A DNA stretch of 64,000 bases from Cerina sp048266425 (GCA_048266425.1 JBLWZN010000022.1:11359-75358); one strand, 5' to 3'. Shown: positions 8,167 through 17,085, counted from the first letter of the stretch. Translations and numbers: made by a program. The notes: generated by a model from the sequence alone, not told the origin.

Positions 8167-9726
8167 ATGGGAACGGGAATCAAATGGATCAGTGCTTTAT
8201 CCGGGTTGCTTTTACTAACCGCTACGGGGTGTAAGCAACAGGAAAAAAATAAACTTGACGAGAATCCGAAACTACCTAATATCGTTATAATCTATATGGA
8301 CGATCTGGGTTTTGGGGACGTAGGTTTTAATGGATCCAAGGTATTGAAAACCCCAAATATGGATCATTTGGCCGACGCGGGACTCCGGTTTACCAATGGT
8401 TATGCCACTTCTGCAACCTGTACTCCGAGCAGGTACGCACTGCTGACGGGCATCTACCCTTGGAGGGAAAAGGATGCCAAGATATTGCCGGGCACAGCTC
8501 CGCTTATCATCGGTACCAACCAAATGACGATTCCCAAAATGTTGAAAACCAAAGGCTATCACACCGGGGTGGTTGGCAAGTGGCACCTGGGTCTTGGGGA
8601 TGGCAATTTGGATTGGAACGAAAAAATTGCTCCGAGCCCCAATGAGGTGGGCTTTGATTATTCCTTTATAATGGCGGCCACGCAAGATAGGGTACCAACG
8701 GTTTATATAAAAAACGGGCATGTGGTAGGCCTTGACCCCCAAGATCCTATTTATGTCGATTACGACAAGAACTTTCCTGGGGAACCCACAGCCCTTGATC
8801 ATCCAGAAATGCTAAAGCTGAAGTGGGATCACGGACATAACAACAGCATCGTAAATGGAATCCCCCGTATCGGATTTATGAAAGGCGGCAAGTCCGCCCT
8901 ATGGAAGGATGAGGAGATGGCGGATACCTTTCTGAAGGAAGCCGAAGACTACGTTACCGCCCATAAGGATGGACCCTTCTTCCTGTACTATGCCATGCAG
9001 CAACCCCATGTGCCACGAACCCCGAATCCTCGATTTGTGGGCAAGACAAGTCTTGGGGCTAGAGGGGATGTCATTGCGGAGGCCGATTGGTGCGTGGGGG
9101 AATTTGTAAAAGTGTTGGACAAGCAGGGGCTGTTGGATAATACGCTCATCATATTTACAAGTGACAATGGCCCCGTTCTTAACGACGGCTATCAAGATGA
9201 GGCGGTCGAGAAAAATGGGGACCATACCCCTTGGGGACCATTTAGGGGCGGCAAGTATAGCTTGTTCGATGCGGGAACCCATGTTCCTTTCTTCACGTAT
9301 TGGAAGGGAAAGATCCAGCCCGGTGTTTCGGACGCGTTGGTCTGCCAGATAGATTTACTTTCTTCCTTGGCCGACTTGGTAAAGAGTGATATCCGAACCA
9401 AGGACAGCGAAGATTTGTTGGACGCCTTTGTTGGAAAAAGTCAACAAGGACGGAGCGATCTGGTACTGGAAGCTACATCGCGAACGGCCTACCGAAAAGG
9501 CAATTGGGCAATGATACCCCCCTACGACGGACCGGCCATAAATAAATCGGTGAACATTGAGCTTGGAAATTCTAGTGAATATCAATTGTACAACCTTAAG
9601 AAGGATCAAGGGGAATTGAATAATCTCGCAAACGATCAAAAGGAAAAGTTGCAGGAAATGATATCGGGCTATGATCATATCGTGGGGAAAACCGAAATAA
9701 AGACGGAGGAATTGGAATTGAAATGA
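8167..9726 (+). CDS. Lipoprotein S1-family sulfatase (arylsulfatase type)
   Basis: A 519-residue sulfatase with a lipoprotein signal (TATGCKQQ, Cys22). The Cys-type signature ATCTPSRYALLTG places the formylglycine precursor at Cys85 and its Arg at 89. Metal ligands are in IIYMDDLGFGDVG, the VGKWHLG motif is present, and IFTSDNGP supplies the later Asp-Asn pair. Activity would need a formylglycine-generating or anSME maturase, not seen here. It follows the DgoK-type kinase closely and is likely in the same transcript, so the pair may remove sulfate from, and channel sugar from, an algal galactan. The exact polysaccharide cannot be deduced. Confidence 0.92.
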   Translation: MGTGIKWISALSGLLLLTATGCKQQEKNKLDENPKLPNIVIIYMDDLGFGDVGFNGSKVLKTPNMDHLADAGLRFTNGYATSATCTPSRYALLTGIYPWREKDAKILPGTAPLIIGTNQMTIPKMLKTKGYHTGVVGKWHLGLGDGNLDWNEKIAPSPNEVGFDYSFIMAATQDRVPTVYIKNGHVVGLDPQDPIYVDYDKNFPGEPTALDHPEMLKLKWDHGHNNSIVNGIPRIGFMKGGKSALWKDEEMADTFLKEAEDYVTAHKDGPFFLYYAMQQPHVPRTPNPRFVGKTSLGARGDVIAEADWCVGEFVKVLDKQGLLDNTLIIFTSDNGPVLNDGYQDEAVEKNGDHTPWGPFRGGKYSLFDAGTHVPFFTYWKGKIQPGVSDALVCQIDLLSSLADLVKSDIRTKDSEDLLDAFVGKSQQGRSDLVLEATSRTAYRKGNWAMIPPYDGPAINKSVNIELGNSSEYQLYNLKKDQGELNNLANDQKEKLQEMISGYDHIVGKTEIKTEELELK

Positions 9727-9818
9727 ACTTCGGAGGAAGTTAGGATTTAGAAATAAGTATTAAGATTTGCGAGGCAACCGCCCAGTACATAAAATTATTG
9801 AAAATTCAATTTTAAGCT

Positions 9819-9840
9819 CCCCTCTTCAGACGAAGAGGGG
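9819..9840. repeat. REP-like inverted repeat (TTCAGACGAA type)
   Basis: CCCCTCTTC-AGAC-GAAGAGGGG, a perfect 9-bp stem. It shares the central TTCAGA(C/T)GAA with the element at 9974-9995, so the two look like copies of one dispersed palindrome family. Confidence 0.75.
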
Positions 9841-9948
9841 AATGAATCGGCCTTTGGCTGGGAAAGGGGAGTATGAAAGCCCGAACTTTTGGTTATTATC
9901 CCATTATGGGCAATATTGGAATCCAAGGCTTGTGCTTTCAAACCCTCC

Positions 9949-9972
9949 GTCCCGGACGGTGCCGTCCGGGAC
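9949..9972. repeat. Perfect 11-bp inverted repeat
   Basis: GTCCCGGACGG and CCGTCCGGGAC around a TG centre. It is very G/C-rich against an A/T-rich background and abuts the palindrome at 9974. Confidence 0.75.
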
Positions 9973-9973
9973 A

Positions 9974-9995
9974 CCTCCCTTCAGATGAAGGGAGG
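9974..9995. repeat. REP-like inverted repeat (TTCAGATGAA type)
   Basis: CCTCCCTTC-AGAT-GAAGGGAGG, a perfect 9-bp stem and a second member of the family at 9819-9840. Confidence 0.75.
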
Positions 9996-10203
9996 AGCCT
10001 TTGATACGGTTATCACTACGATATTCGCAAATGGGTACAGGGTAGTTTCTAGCGGAAAGGTGTCCAATACAAGATCAAAAATTCGAAATTTAATCCAGAT
10101 AGGTTATCCTCAGCACCGTCCAGTCGAAAGTCTTGTCTCTTGATTCTTGACTCTTGGCTCTTGTTTCGGGTAACCAATAATTTCAATTTCACAAGTTAAA
10201 TAC

Positions 10204-10527
10204 ATGCTCCGATTTATTCTCCATTACGGTATTCATTTTATTGTGCCGATTCTTGTTGGACTGATCTTTTTCAGGAAGCACCGCTTAAAAATCATTCTTA
10301 TTCTGTTGGGCGGAATCCTTATCGATGTGGATCATCTCTGGGCGAATCCCATTTTCGATCCCGAACGATGCAGTATCGGATACCACTTGCTGCACAGTTA
10401 TTGGGCCATAGCCTTGTATTTCGCCCTCTTTATTTACAAGCGGACCCGGATTATAGGCTTGGCCTTACTGATCCATATTTTGGCGGATAGCGTGGATTGT
10501 TGGTTAATGGTTTTGGATACGCATTGA
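10204..10527 (+). CDS. DUF6122 family membrane protein
   Basis: A 107-residue, very hydrophobic protein with about four membrane helices and the conserved features of DUF6122: GGILIDVDHLWANPIFDP, CSIGYHLLH and a late HILADSVDC. The scattered Asp/His residues resemble those of membrane metal-dependent hydrolases (YdjM/LexA-binding-type), but no activity is established. It converges on the EEP phosphodiesterase gene and overlaps its 3-prime end by 24 bp. Confidence 0.75.
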   Translation: MLRFILHYGIHFIVPILVGLIFFRKHRLKIILILLGGILIDVDHLWANPIFDPERCSIGYHLLHSYWAIALYFALFIYKRTRIIGLALLIHILADSVDCWLMVLDTH

Positions 10528-11532
10528 GGCCATAACAGGAAAATGGTCGGACAGATGGATGTCGAAGTTTTTATGTGCGGTAATCGTAAAGGCCTTGTCC
10601 GCTAAAATAAAATCGATGCGCACCGGATAATATTTAAAATTGAAAGTACGGCCATAACCGGTTCCCTTTTCTTGAAAAGTATCCTGCAGATCTCCCTTTA
10701 TTATTTTATAAACATTGGAGAATTGGGTGTTGTTAAAGTCTCCACATACGATAACCTTATGGGAGGTAGCTTTTCTGTGGGCATCAAAGATTTCGGCTTG
10801 TTGATGCTGTTTCACAAAGGAATTGCTGAGCCTTTTGTAGAGTTTTCCCGAGGGTTCCTGGGACAGTGTTTCTGCATCGGGCTTTATTCGCAAAGATTAC
10901 AGGTGTAGATTATAGATCCGGAGGGTATCCTTTTCGTATAGCACATCGGTAAAGATAGCATTGTTAGAGCTATTTGGAAAGTCCAAGGACCCTTTGGACA
11001 CGATGGGATATTTGGAAAAAATAGCTTGAATCACCTTATTTGTGCGCTTCTTGTAGCTGATATAGCTGTAGGGATATTGCTTAAACTGTTTTGCTTTCGT
11101 ATAGTCAAATTCCTGAAAGCAAAGAATATCGGGATCCTCTTTAGATACAAAGTCCACAATTTCATTGCCCAACAAAGGATTGTCGATCCATTCATACTTA
11201 TTAAAAATGCGGGCGTTGTAGCTCATTATGCTTAAATCTTCCTTCTTTATAGGTGACTCCGAAAACCGAAACTTAAAAAAGGAACCCAGGAAGACATAGG
11301 CCAAGATCAAAATGGATAGGGAAAGTAGAAATTGGCCTTTGCGCTTTAGGATCCAATAGCCGGCAAAAAGGATATTTATCGGTACCAACAAAGCGGCAGC
11401 CAAACTAAGTACGGATAAGGAAGGAAAACTTTCGACCGAAATACTGGGCACTGCACAAGAAAGGAGCAATAGCAAAGCAAAAACCCAATTGACCAAAAAT
11501 ATGATCTTATCAAAAAATGTGATATTTCCCAC
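10504..11532 (-). pseudogene. Endonuclease/exonuclease/phosphatase (EEP) family protein, interrupted by one in-frame stop
   Basis: Reading through a single TAA (10897-10899), this is a 342-codon gene. Three N-terminal membrane helices (about 10-100) precede an EEP/DNase I-like domain. The first part holds LSIMSYNARIFN and DILCFQEFD. The part after the stop holds VIVCGDFNNT, RIDFILADK and LSDHFPVMASM, so every catalytic motif survives but on either side of the stop. The two parts are in the same frame and join as NLHL-stop-SLRIKPD; members of this family usually have Glu at the stop position, so GAA to TAA is the simplest change. It is the last gene of the mutL/rhomboid operon. A 211-residue truncation would lack the catalytic GDFN and DH motifs. 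Confidence 0.82.
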
Positions 11533-11673
11533 GTAGTGTTATCTTATTCCAACAGGACCCGTTTAAACTTTTCGGTCAATTAAAAAAATTTATGTGCTAA
11601 TCCGTTTTGCCGGACAATCATAAAAAAAATTAAATGGGCCCACTATCCCAAATACTAAAGGACTGCCACGAGG

Positions 11674-12546
11674 TTATTCGTTCTTTCCTGCCTTGAACAA
11701 AAAGTCCTTTTCTGCCTTGGAAAGGCTCTCGTAGCCCGATTTACTGATTTTATCCAGAATGTCATCGATTTTTCGTTGATGTCCATCCTTATCGTAATTC
11801 TTTACCGGGCCGGCGTCCCTTTTCTTCCGGTAAACCGTCTTTAAAGGGGCCTTTTTTTCCTTTCGTTTAAAGAGATTGGCAATGGCATCCATTAGGTTGG
11901 AGAACCATTCCCCTATGTCCTTGCCCTCGATCAATTGTTTGGCGTAGGTATAGCCCAGTAAAGCTCCTCCCAAATGGGCCAAATGGCCCCCTGCATTGTT
12001 CCCTATCGGGATTTGGACCAGATCGATCAGCACAAGAAAAACGCCAATATACCATAGCTTAACATTGAAAAAAAGAAGTCTTACCTCTTGATTGGGAAGA
12101 TATGCGCAAACAAATATAAGAACGGACGTGACCCCGGCAGAGGCCCCAATAAGTGCCGTGTTGGTGTCTAAAAAAGCGGGAAAAATGTTGTAGCTCAGTA
12201 GGAAGGTCAACCCTCCGGCAATCACTCCGAGAAAATATACGTTCATAAACCGCTTGGCCCCAAAAAGATTTAGGAATATCCGCCCCGAGAAATAGAGCAT
12301 GATCATATTCCAGAAAATATGCCACAGGCCACCGTGAAAAAAGGAATAGGTGACCAAGGACCAAGGCTGTTTAAGAAAATTGAAAAAATCGGTTGGGAGT
12401 TCAAACCAGTGCTCGATGAAATTGCCGGGCAAGCGCAACAAAAAGACCAGCAGGCTATTGACCAAAAAGACCAATACATTGATGGCTATGAGCTTTTCGG
12501 CAATGCTTAAACGTGCATATTGGTATTTGAGGTTTCCGATGTTCAT
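11674..12546 (-). CDS. Rhomboid family intramembrane serine protease
   Basis: A 290-residue protein with six membrane helices. The catalytic dyad is visible: Ser in LIGASAGVTSVL and His in GGHLAHLGGALLGYTYA. The early motif FFHGGLWHIFWNMIMLYFSG (HxxxN oxyanion region) is also present. The C-terminal 90 residues are cytoplasmic and basic, with KRKEKKAPLK, and end in a short helical DILDKISKSGYESLSKAEKDFL domain seen in Bacteroidota rhomboids. It lies 127 bp after another rhomboid gene in the mutL operon, so the pair arose by duplication or was recruited together. Substrates are unknown. Confidence 0.92.
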   Translation of the reverse strand: MNIGNLKYQYARLSIAEKLIAINVLVFLVNSLLVFLLRLPGNFIEHWFELPTDFFNFLKQPWSLVTYSFFHGGLWHIFWNMIMLYFSGRIFLNLFGAKRFMNVYFLGVIAGGLTFLLSYNIFPAFLDTNTALIGASAGVTSVLIFVCAYLPNQEVRLLFFNVKLWYIGVFLVLIDLVQIPIGNNAGGHLAHLGGALLGYTYAKQLIEGKDIGEWFSNLMDAIANLFKRKEKKAPLKTVYRKKRDAGPVKNYDKDGHQRKIDDILDKISKSGYESLSKAEKDFLFKAGKNE

Positions 12547-12673
12547 AGATAACGGTTGTTGGCCGATTTTTATTTATGTTGATGTTGGACGCCAGTTTTA
12601 ATAAACATTTTAGTTCCCAGGGTTATTGGTTTATTGAGGCCATACAAATAACGAAGTAACCCAATGGCGATCC

Positions 12674-13417
12674 TTAATTCCACCGATGATCGTCGAACTG
12701 ATTTTTCTTCCAGTACCACATCATGATAAATCCAAATATAGCCCCCCCCACATGGGCAAAATGGGCAATGCTTCCGCCAAAAATTGAAAAACCGGTGATT
12801 CCCGAAAAGAGGTCCAACCCTATTAAAACCGGAATAAAATATTTTGCCTTTATAGGTATTGGAAGGAAGATAAGGAACAGTTCACTATTGGGAAAGGCCA
12901 TTCCAAAAGCGACCAAAACCCCGTAGATCGCCCCCGAAGCCCCGACGGCTGGAGTGCTATAAGCGCTCAGAAAATTGTCGATGGTACTTTTGGAGGCTAT
13001 ATTGTACCAATCCGGGCTGTACTTCCCACTGGAGATGACCTCCATTACCTGTGCCTTGCTAATCCCTGAATTGACCAAGGCGTGCATTCCTTCTTGAAAA
13101 TAGAAATAATTTACCGCGGTGTGCAGAAACGCTGCCCCGAGCCCTGCCGAAAAATAAAAGAAGAAGAACTTGTTCCTGCCCCACATACGTTCCAGAGGGG
13201 ACCCAAAGATCCACAGGGCATACATATTGAAAAGGATGTGCATAAATCCCCCATGCATAAACATATGGGTAACCACCTGCCACCACTCAAAATGTTCGTT
13301 TTTAGGAAACCAAAGGGAAAACCATTCATACATCTGGTCTCCATAAAGATAAGTTGCCACAAAAAACAACACATTAAGTATGATCAAATGTTTTACTGCG
13401 TCCGTAATTCTACCCAT
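12674..13417 (-). CDS. Rhomboid family intramembrane serine protease
   Basis: A 247-residue six-helix rhomboid. Catalytic Ser in AVGASGAIYGVLVAF and His in IAHFAHVGGAIFGF; the HGGFMHILFNMYALWIFG segment supplies the oxyanion His/Asn. Unlike the downstream rhomboid it has almost no cytoplasmic tail (WKKNQFDDHRWN). Its ATG abuts the mutL stop codon exactly (TAAATG), which indicates translational coupling. A 60-residue loop before the active Ser (about 110-150) is longer than in classical GlpG-like enzymes. Confidence 0.92.
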   Translation of the reverse strand: MGRITDAVKHLIILNVLFFVATYLYGDQMYEWFSLWFPKNEHFEWWQVVTHMFMHGGFMHILFNMYALWIFGSPLERMWGRNKFFFFYFSAGLGAAFLHTAVNYFYFQEGMHALVNSGISKAQVMEVISSGKYSPDWYNIASKSTIDNFLSAYSTPAVGASGAIYGVLVAFGMAFPNSELFLIFLPIPIKAKYFIPVLIGLDLFSGITGFSIFGGSIAHFAHVGGAIFGFIMMWYWKKNQFDDHRWN

Positions 13418-15268
13418 TTATTTAAATTTATTGTCAATATCCTCTCCTGTAATCGTAATATATATTGGTTTGTTAAAGGGACTCAGCTTGGGTTCCTTAC
13501 ATGCAAACAAATCGTTCACCAGGGCCAATTGGGAACTCACGTCCAATATGTCCCCGGTCTTTACGCTTAAACATTTGCACAGGGTCTTGCTCAACCTGTC
13601 CGTATGCGAAAAATTATCGTCATCCGGATGTTGTTGGTGTTCGGAGATAAGCTCATCCAAAACAATTTCCGCTTCACTTGCAGGAATCAATAGAGGTAAC
13701 CCCTTTATTTCCAGATGTTCAGAGTCTACCGCTCCAAAAGCAAACCCGATGGTCGTCAAACTTTCCTTGATTTCTTCAAAAATAGCCATAGCGGCTTTTG
13801 GTAAAGAAAGTGTCAAAGGAAATAACAATTGTTGGCTTATAGCTCCTTTGACCGTAATATTTTTTAAAAATTTTTCATAAAGTACCCGTTGGTGCGCCCT
13901 GCGTTGATCTATCACCACCATTCCGGACTTTATTGTAGTGACAATGTATTTTCGCTTTAACTGAAAAGTGGTGGTCGTGGTCTCTGTTTGTTCCCCATAT
14001 TTTGGAAATAGGTTTCCGGTAATCGTTTCCGATTCAAAACTTACGCTACTAAAATCGGCCTCCTTGCCAACCTTGGATTCCAGGCCTACATAGAGATTTT
14101 CCCAACCTTGTACATTTTGCTTTTGATAATGTGGGCGGAAAGTCGATTTCTGTTCCGTATTTGAAAATGGGTTGAAAGCTTGGTCAATCGTTACCTTTGG
14201 CAGCACTCCCTCCCTATTTCGATATTCGTAGGGTGTTTCCAGATTTTGATCCTGTTCAAAATCTAGTACTGGTGCTACGTTGAACTGCCCCAAACTGTGC
14301 TTTACGGTAGATCTTAATATGGCGTATAAAGTATGTTCATCATCAAACTTGACCTCGGTTTTCGTAGGGTGTATATTGATGTCGATGGAACCGGGATCTA
14401 CTTCCAGATAAAGGAAATAACCAGGGTGGGTCCCTTGTTTTATCAATCCTTCAAAAGCGGAAAGTACGGCATGATGAAGGTATGGGCTCTTGATGAACCT
14501 GTCATTGACAAAGAAAAATTGTTCGCCCCTGCTTTTTTTGGCGAATTCGGGTTTGCCGACAAATCCCGATAATTTAACGACTTGGGTATCCTCTTGGACG
14601 GGAATCAATTTTTCATTGGTCCTACTTCCAAAAATATGTACGATCCTTTGTTTGTAATTTGCTTTTGGCAGGCTAAAAAGCTCACTGCCGTTGTTGTAAT
14701 AATGAAAAGCTATGGACGGATGGGCCAAGGCTACTCTTTGGAACTCGTCCGTAATATGGCGAAGTTCTACGGTATCCGATTTTAGAAAGTTTCTTCGGGC
14801 CGGGATGTTGAAGAACAAATTCTTTACGGCAAAGGAAGTGCCTTTGGGGCCTACCGCAACTTCTTGTGAAATTATCTTGCTCCCCTCTATTTTTAAGGAA
14901 GTGCCCACTTCTTCATTTTCAGGCCGGGTCAATAAATCCACATGGGCAATGGCCGCGATGGAGGCCAAGGCTTCCCCCCGGAATCCTTTGGTATGTAGGT
15001 TAAACAAATCTTCCGCACATTGAATTTTGGAGGTGGCATGGCGTTCAAAGCTCAAACGGGCATCCGTGGCGCTCATGCCCACCCCATCGTCTACTACTTG
15101 AATCAATATTTTGCCCCCGTCCTTAACGATAAGCTTAATGGACGAAGCCCCTGCATCAATTGCATTTTCCAATAGTTCCTTGACTACCGAGGCCGGTCTT
15201 TGAACTACCTCGCCAGCTGCAATCTGGTTTGCAACGTGGTCTGGCAGAAGTTTTATTATATCTGCCAT
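13418..15268 (-). CDS. mutL: DNA mismatch repair protein MutL
   Basis: A 616-residue GHKL ATPase that couples MutS mismatch recognition to downstream repair. The N-terminal domain shows HVANQIAAGEVVQRPASVVK, ELLENAIDAGA, VVDDGVGM and TKGFRGEALASIAAI. The transducer domain reads to about residue 330, followed by a variable linker and the dimerisation domain. Where endonuclease-type MutL carries DQHAxxE, this protein has IDQRRAHQRVLYEKF, so the nicking metal motif looks degenerate. Its start overlaps the upstream gene by one base (TAATG) and its stop abuts the downstream rhomboid gene. Confidence 0.97.
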   Translation of the reverse strand: MADIIKLLPDHVANQIAAGEVVQRPASVVKELLENAIDAGASSIKLIVKDGGKILIQVVDDGVGMSATDARLSFERHATSKIQCAEDLFNLHTKGFRGEALASIAAIAHVDLLTRPENEEVGTSLKIEGSKIISQEVAVGPKGTSFAVKNLFFNIPARRNFLKSDTVELRHITDEFQRVALAHPSIAFHYYNNGSELFSLPKANYKQRIVHIFGSRTNEKLIPVQEDTQVVKLSGFVGKPEFAKKSRGEQFFFVNDRFIKSPYLHHAVLSAFEGLIKQGTHPGYFLYLEVDPGSIDINIHPTKTEVKFDDEHTLYAILRSTVKHSLGQFNVAPVLDFEQDQNLETPYEYRNREGVLPKVTIDQAFNPFSNTEQKSTFRPHYQKQNVQGWENLYVGLESKVGKEADFSSVSFESETITGNLFPKYGEQTETTTTTFQLKRKYIVTTIKSGMVVIDQRRAHQRVLYEKFLKNITVKGAISQQLLFPLTLSLPKAAMAIFEEIKESLTTIGFAFGAVDSEHLEIKGLPLLIPASEAEIVLDELISEHQQHPDDDNFSHTDRLSKTLCKCLSVKTGDILDVSSQLALVNDLFACKEPKLSPFNKPIYITITGEDIDNKFK

Positions 15269-15567
15269 TAATAAATAAAGTCTATTTTGCCATATTTTAT
15301 AGCCGCGTATGCAAACATGAAAAGTAAAATGAGAATGATAATAAACCGAAGCCTACTATTCCTGTTCCGATCCATGCTTTTTACGGTCTTCCAGTCTTCG
15401 CGAAAGCTCTTTTTGCGGTAGCCCTTAAAGTAATCCTTGTCATTTTTGGCTTCTTTTTGCTTTCGTAAATTATCCAAGCGCTCCTTACGTTCATCGTAAT
15501 AGCGAGGCGTATAGTTGTACGTTTTGTTTCTGTGCAGCCTAAATAGTGATGGTAGTCTCATAGTCAT
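15268..15567 (-). CDS. Conserved small membrane protein upstream of mutL
   Basis: A 99-residue protein, strongly basic and Tyr/Lys/Arg-rich for the first 70 residues (YYDERKERLDNLRKQKE), then one C-terminal membrane helix (FIIILILLFMFAYAAI). This looks like a tail-anchored protein with a cytoplasmic basic domain. Homologues sit before mutL in other flavobacteria and are often mislabelled as riboflavin synthase beta subunit; nothing here supports that enzyme. It is first in the operon running leftward to 10504, and its stop overlaps the mutL start by one base. The ATG at 15561 (MRLPSLF) is an alternative start. Confidence 0.75.
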   Translation of the reverse strand: MTMRLPSLFRLHRNKTYNYTPRYYDERKERLDNLRKQKEAKNDKDYFKGYRKKSFREDWKTVKSMDRNRNSRLRFIIILILLFMFAYAAIKYGKIDFIY

Positions 15568-15691
15568 TTAACCGTTTTCAAAAGTACTGAAAATAGGGGT
15601 AAAATACCCAGTCCAAAGCGTCAAAATTTGTTAATATTGCCCCTCGGTTACGATTATGATTCGTTATTTTTACAGTTAAATCACCTATCCT

Positions 15692-16300
15692 ATGTTCTAC
15701 TATATCGTGGATATTCTCGGTACTATCGCCTTCGCCATTTCGGGGGTGATGGTGGCGATGGATAAACGGCTCGATGTTTTCGGGGTGTTTATCATTGGTT
15801 TTGTCACTGCTGTCGGAGGCGGGACCTTGCGGGATGTCCTTATAGGGCAAACCCCGCTGTTTTGGTTAAAGGATCTCACTTATCTTATCACGATCCTTGG
15901 AGCGGTAATCGTAGCCATACTGTTCAGGTCCCGTATGAGCTATTTTAAAAAATCCTTGCTGTTATTTGATACGTTGGGAATCGGGCTCTACACTCTTGTT
16001 GGGGTAGAAAAAGGACTTGCTGTCGGACTTTCCCCCATCATGTGTATCGCCTTGGGTACCATTACTGCCTGTTTTGGAGGGGTAACCAGGGATATTTTGT
16101 GCAATGAGATTCCCGTAATCTTTAGGAAGGAGATTTATGCGACCGCCTGTATTTTGGGCGGACTCGGATTTTTTGTGCTAAGGCAATTGCCCTTGGAGGA
16201 AACGTATTCCTATGCGCTGGGCATCTTGATCGTTATCGCAATCAGACTGTTGGCGGTCAAATTTAAATTGGCCTTGCCCAATATTTATAGATCTACCTAA
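15692..16300 (+). CDS. Trimeric intracellular cation channel (TRIC/UPF0126, YicG-like) family protein
   Basis: A 202-residue protein of seven membrane helices built from two repeated units: GTIAFAISGVMVAMDKRLD with GGGTLRDVLIG in the first half, and GLYTLVGVEKGL with CFGGVTRDILCNE in the second. The GGGTxRD/GGVTRD motifs are the family signature. Prokaryotic TRIC proteins are monovalent-cation permeable homotrimers. It is divergent from the mutL operon (124 bp between starts) and converges on the cyclophilin gene. Confidence 0.92.
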   Translation: MFYYIVDILGTIAFAISGVMVAMDKRLDVFGVFIIGFVTAVGGGTLRDVLIGQTPLFWLKDLTYLITILGAVIVAILFRSRMSYFKKSLLLFDTLGIGLYTLVGVEKGLAVGLSPIMCIALGTITACFGGVTRDILCNEIPVIFRKEIYATACILGGLGFFVLRQLPLEETYSYALGILIVIAIRLLAVKFKLALPNIYRST

Positions 16301-16305
16301 ATTGG

Positions 16306-16358
16306 TTGATAGTTCAGGGTTCAGGTTAAACGAAAAGTCATCAACAACTAACTATCAA
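16306..16358. repeat. Inverted and tandem TTGATAGTT/AACTATCAA repeats between convergent genes
   Basis: TTGATAGTT (16306-16314) pairs with AACTATCAA (16350-16358), which is itself followed by another ACTATCAACTA unit. It lies between the TRIC stop and the cyclophilin stop and may act as a weak shared terminator, or be one of the word arrays of this genome. Confidence 0.5.
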
Positions 16359-16365
16359 CTATCAA

Positions 16366-17085
16366 CTATTTTACCACTTCTGCCTTAAGGATATAAATGT
16401 TTTGCAACGGCCAGTCCCCTTGTCCAATCGGTTGGGAATTTATTTTGTCCACAACATCCATTCCATCGATAACCTTGCCAAAGGGAGTATAGTCGCCATC
16501 CAAATGGTACGATCCCGGTTTGGTCACCACAATAAAAAACTCGTAGGGCGAGGCCAGCATATGGGGATTGTCTATCTCGCTGCTGGGCATGGAAACGGTT
16601 CCCCTGTCGTGCCTATGTCCCTTATGGGCATCAGGGGGCAACAAATACCTGCCTATTTTACTTCTTTTAATGCCGGTCTCCTTATTGTCCGCATTGCCAC
16701 CTTGGATGATAAACCCCTTCACCACCCTGTGAAACATGGTATTGTCAAAATAGCCTTTTTTGGTCAGGTATATAAAATTGGCCTTGTGATAGGGCACATC
16801 GTCGAATAATTGAATGGTGATAGTGCCAAAGCGGGTAGTCAGTTTAACTTTGTCTTCGGTCAAGGTCTTGTTGTACTTATAGAAAAAGTCGATGGCATTG
16901 TCATCGGTGAGCACAAAATTGTCCTCCTCCTTTTCTTGGGTATTGGAAACACTGTCCACAGAAATGGTATCCTTGGCTATCACCTTTTGTGTTTTAACGC
17001 CTTTGTTTTTATTGGGGGCTTCCTGGCAGGCTATTAAAAAAAATAGTACTATAATTGTAGGGTACGAGTATATCTTAAGCATCAT
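16366..17085 (-). CDS. Cyclophilin-type peptidyl-prolyl isomerase, lipoprotein
   Basis: A 239-residue lipoprotein (FLIACQEAP, Cys20) with a low-complexity linker to about residue 75 and then a cyclophilin domain. FHRVVKGFIIQGG carries the catalytic Arg and Gln, and PHMLASPYEFFIVV and YTPFGKVIDGMDVVDKI are typical of the family. It should assist folding of exported proteins at the periplasmic side. It is not the FKBP-type GldI. The start codon overlaps that of the divergent Nudix gene within one CATG; the second Met codon (17080-17082) is an alternative start and would remove the overlap. Confidence 0.9.
   Translation of the reverse strand: MMLKIYSYPTIIVLFFLIACQEAPNKNKGVKTQKVIAKDTISVDSVSNTQEKEEDNFVLTDDNAIDFFYKYNKTLTEDKVKLTTRFGTITIQLFDDVPYHKANFIYLTKKGYFDNTMFHRVVKGFIIQGGNADNKETGIKRSKIGRYLLPPDAHKGHRHDRGTVSMPSSEIDNPHMLASPYEFFIVVTKPGSYHLDGDYTPFGKVIDGMDVVDKINSQPIGQGDWPLQNIYILKAEVVK

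Larger units (their letters stand above)
9727..10203. other. Gene-free region with three compact palindromes
   Basis: This 477-bp stretch after the sulfatase has no convincing gene. It holds three perfect inverted repeats (listed separately) and, near 10130-10165, a run of near-repeated words (CTTGTCTCTTGATTCTTGACTCTTGGCTCTTG) of the kind seen in several other gaps of this window. Confidence 0.7.

Noticed and set aside
10504..10893. Separate small EEP gene starting with TTG
   Set aside because: It continues in frame from the upstream part across a single TAA; both halves are one interrupted gene.
16892..17083. Longer N-terminus for the Nudix protein
   Set aside because: This part is antisense to the cyclophilin signal region and lacks family similarity; the conserved sequence starts at MDFNDF (17084).
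16366..17085. Gliding protein GldI
   Set aside because: GldI is an FKBP-type isomerase; this one is clearly cyclophilin-type.
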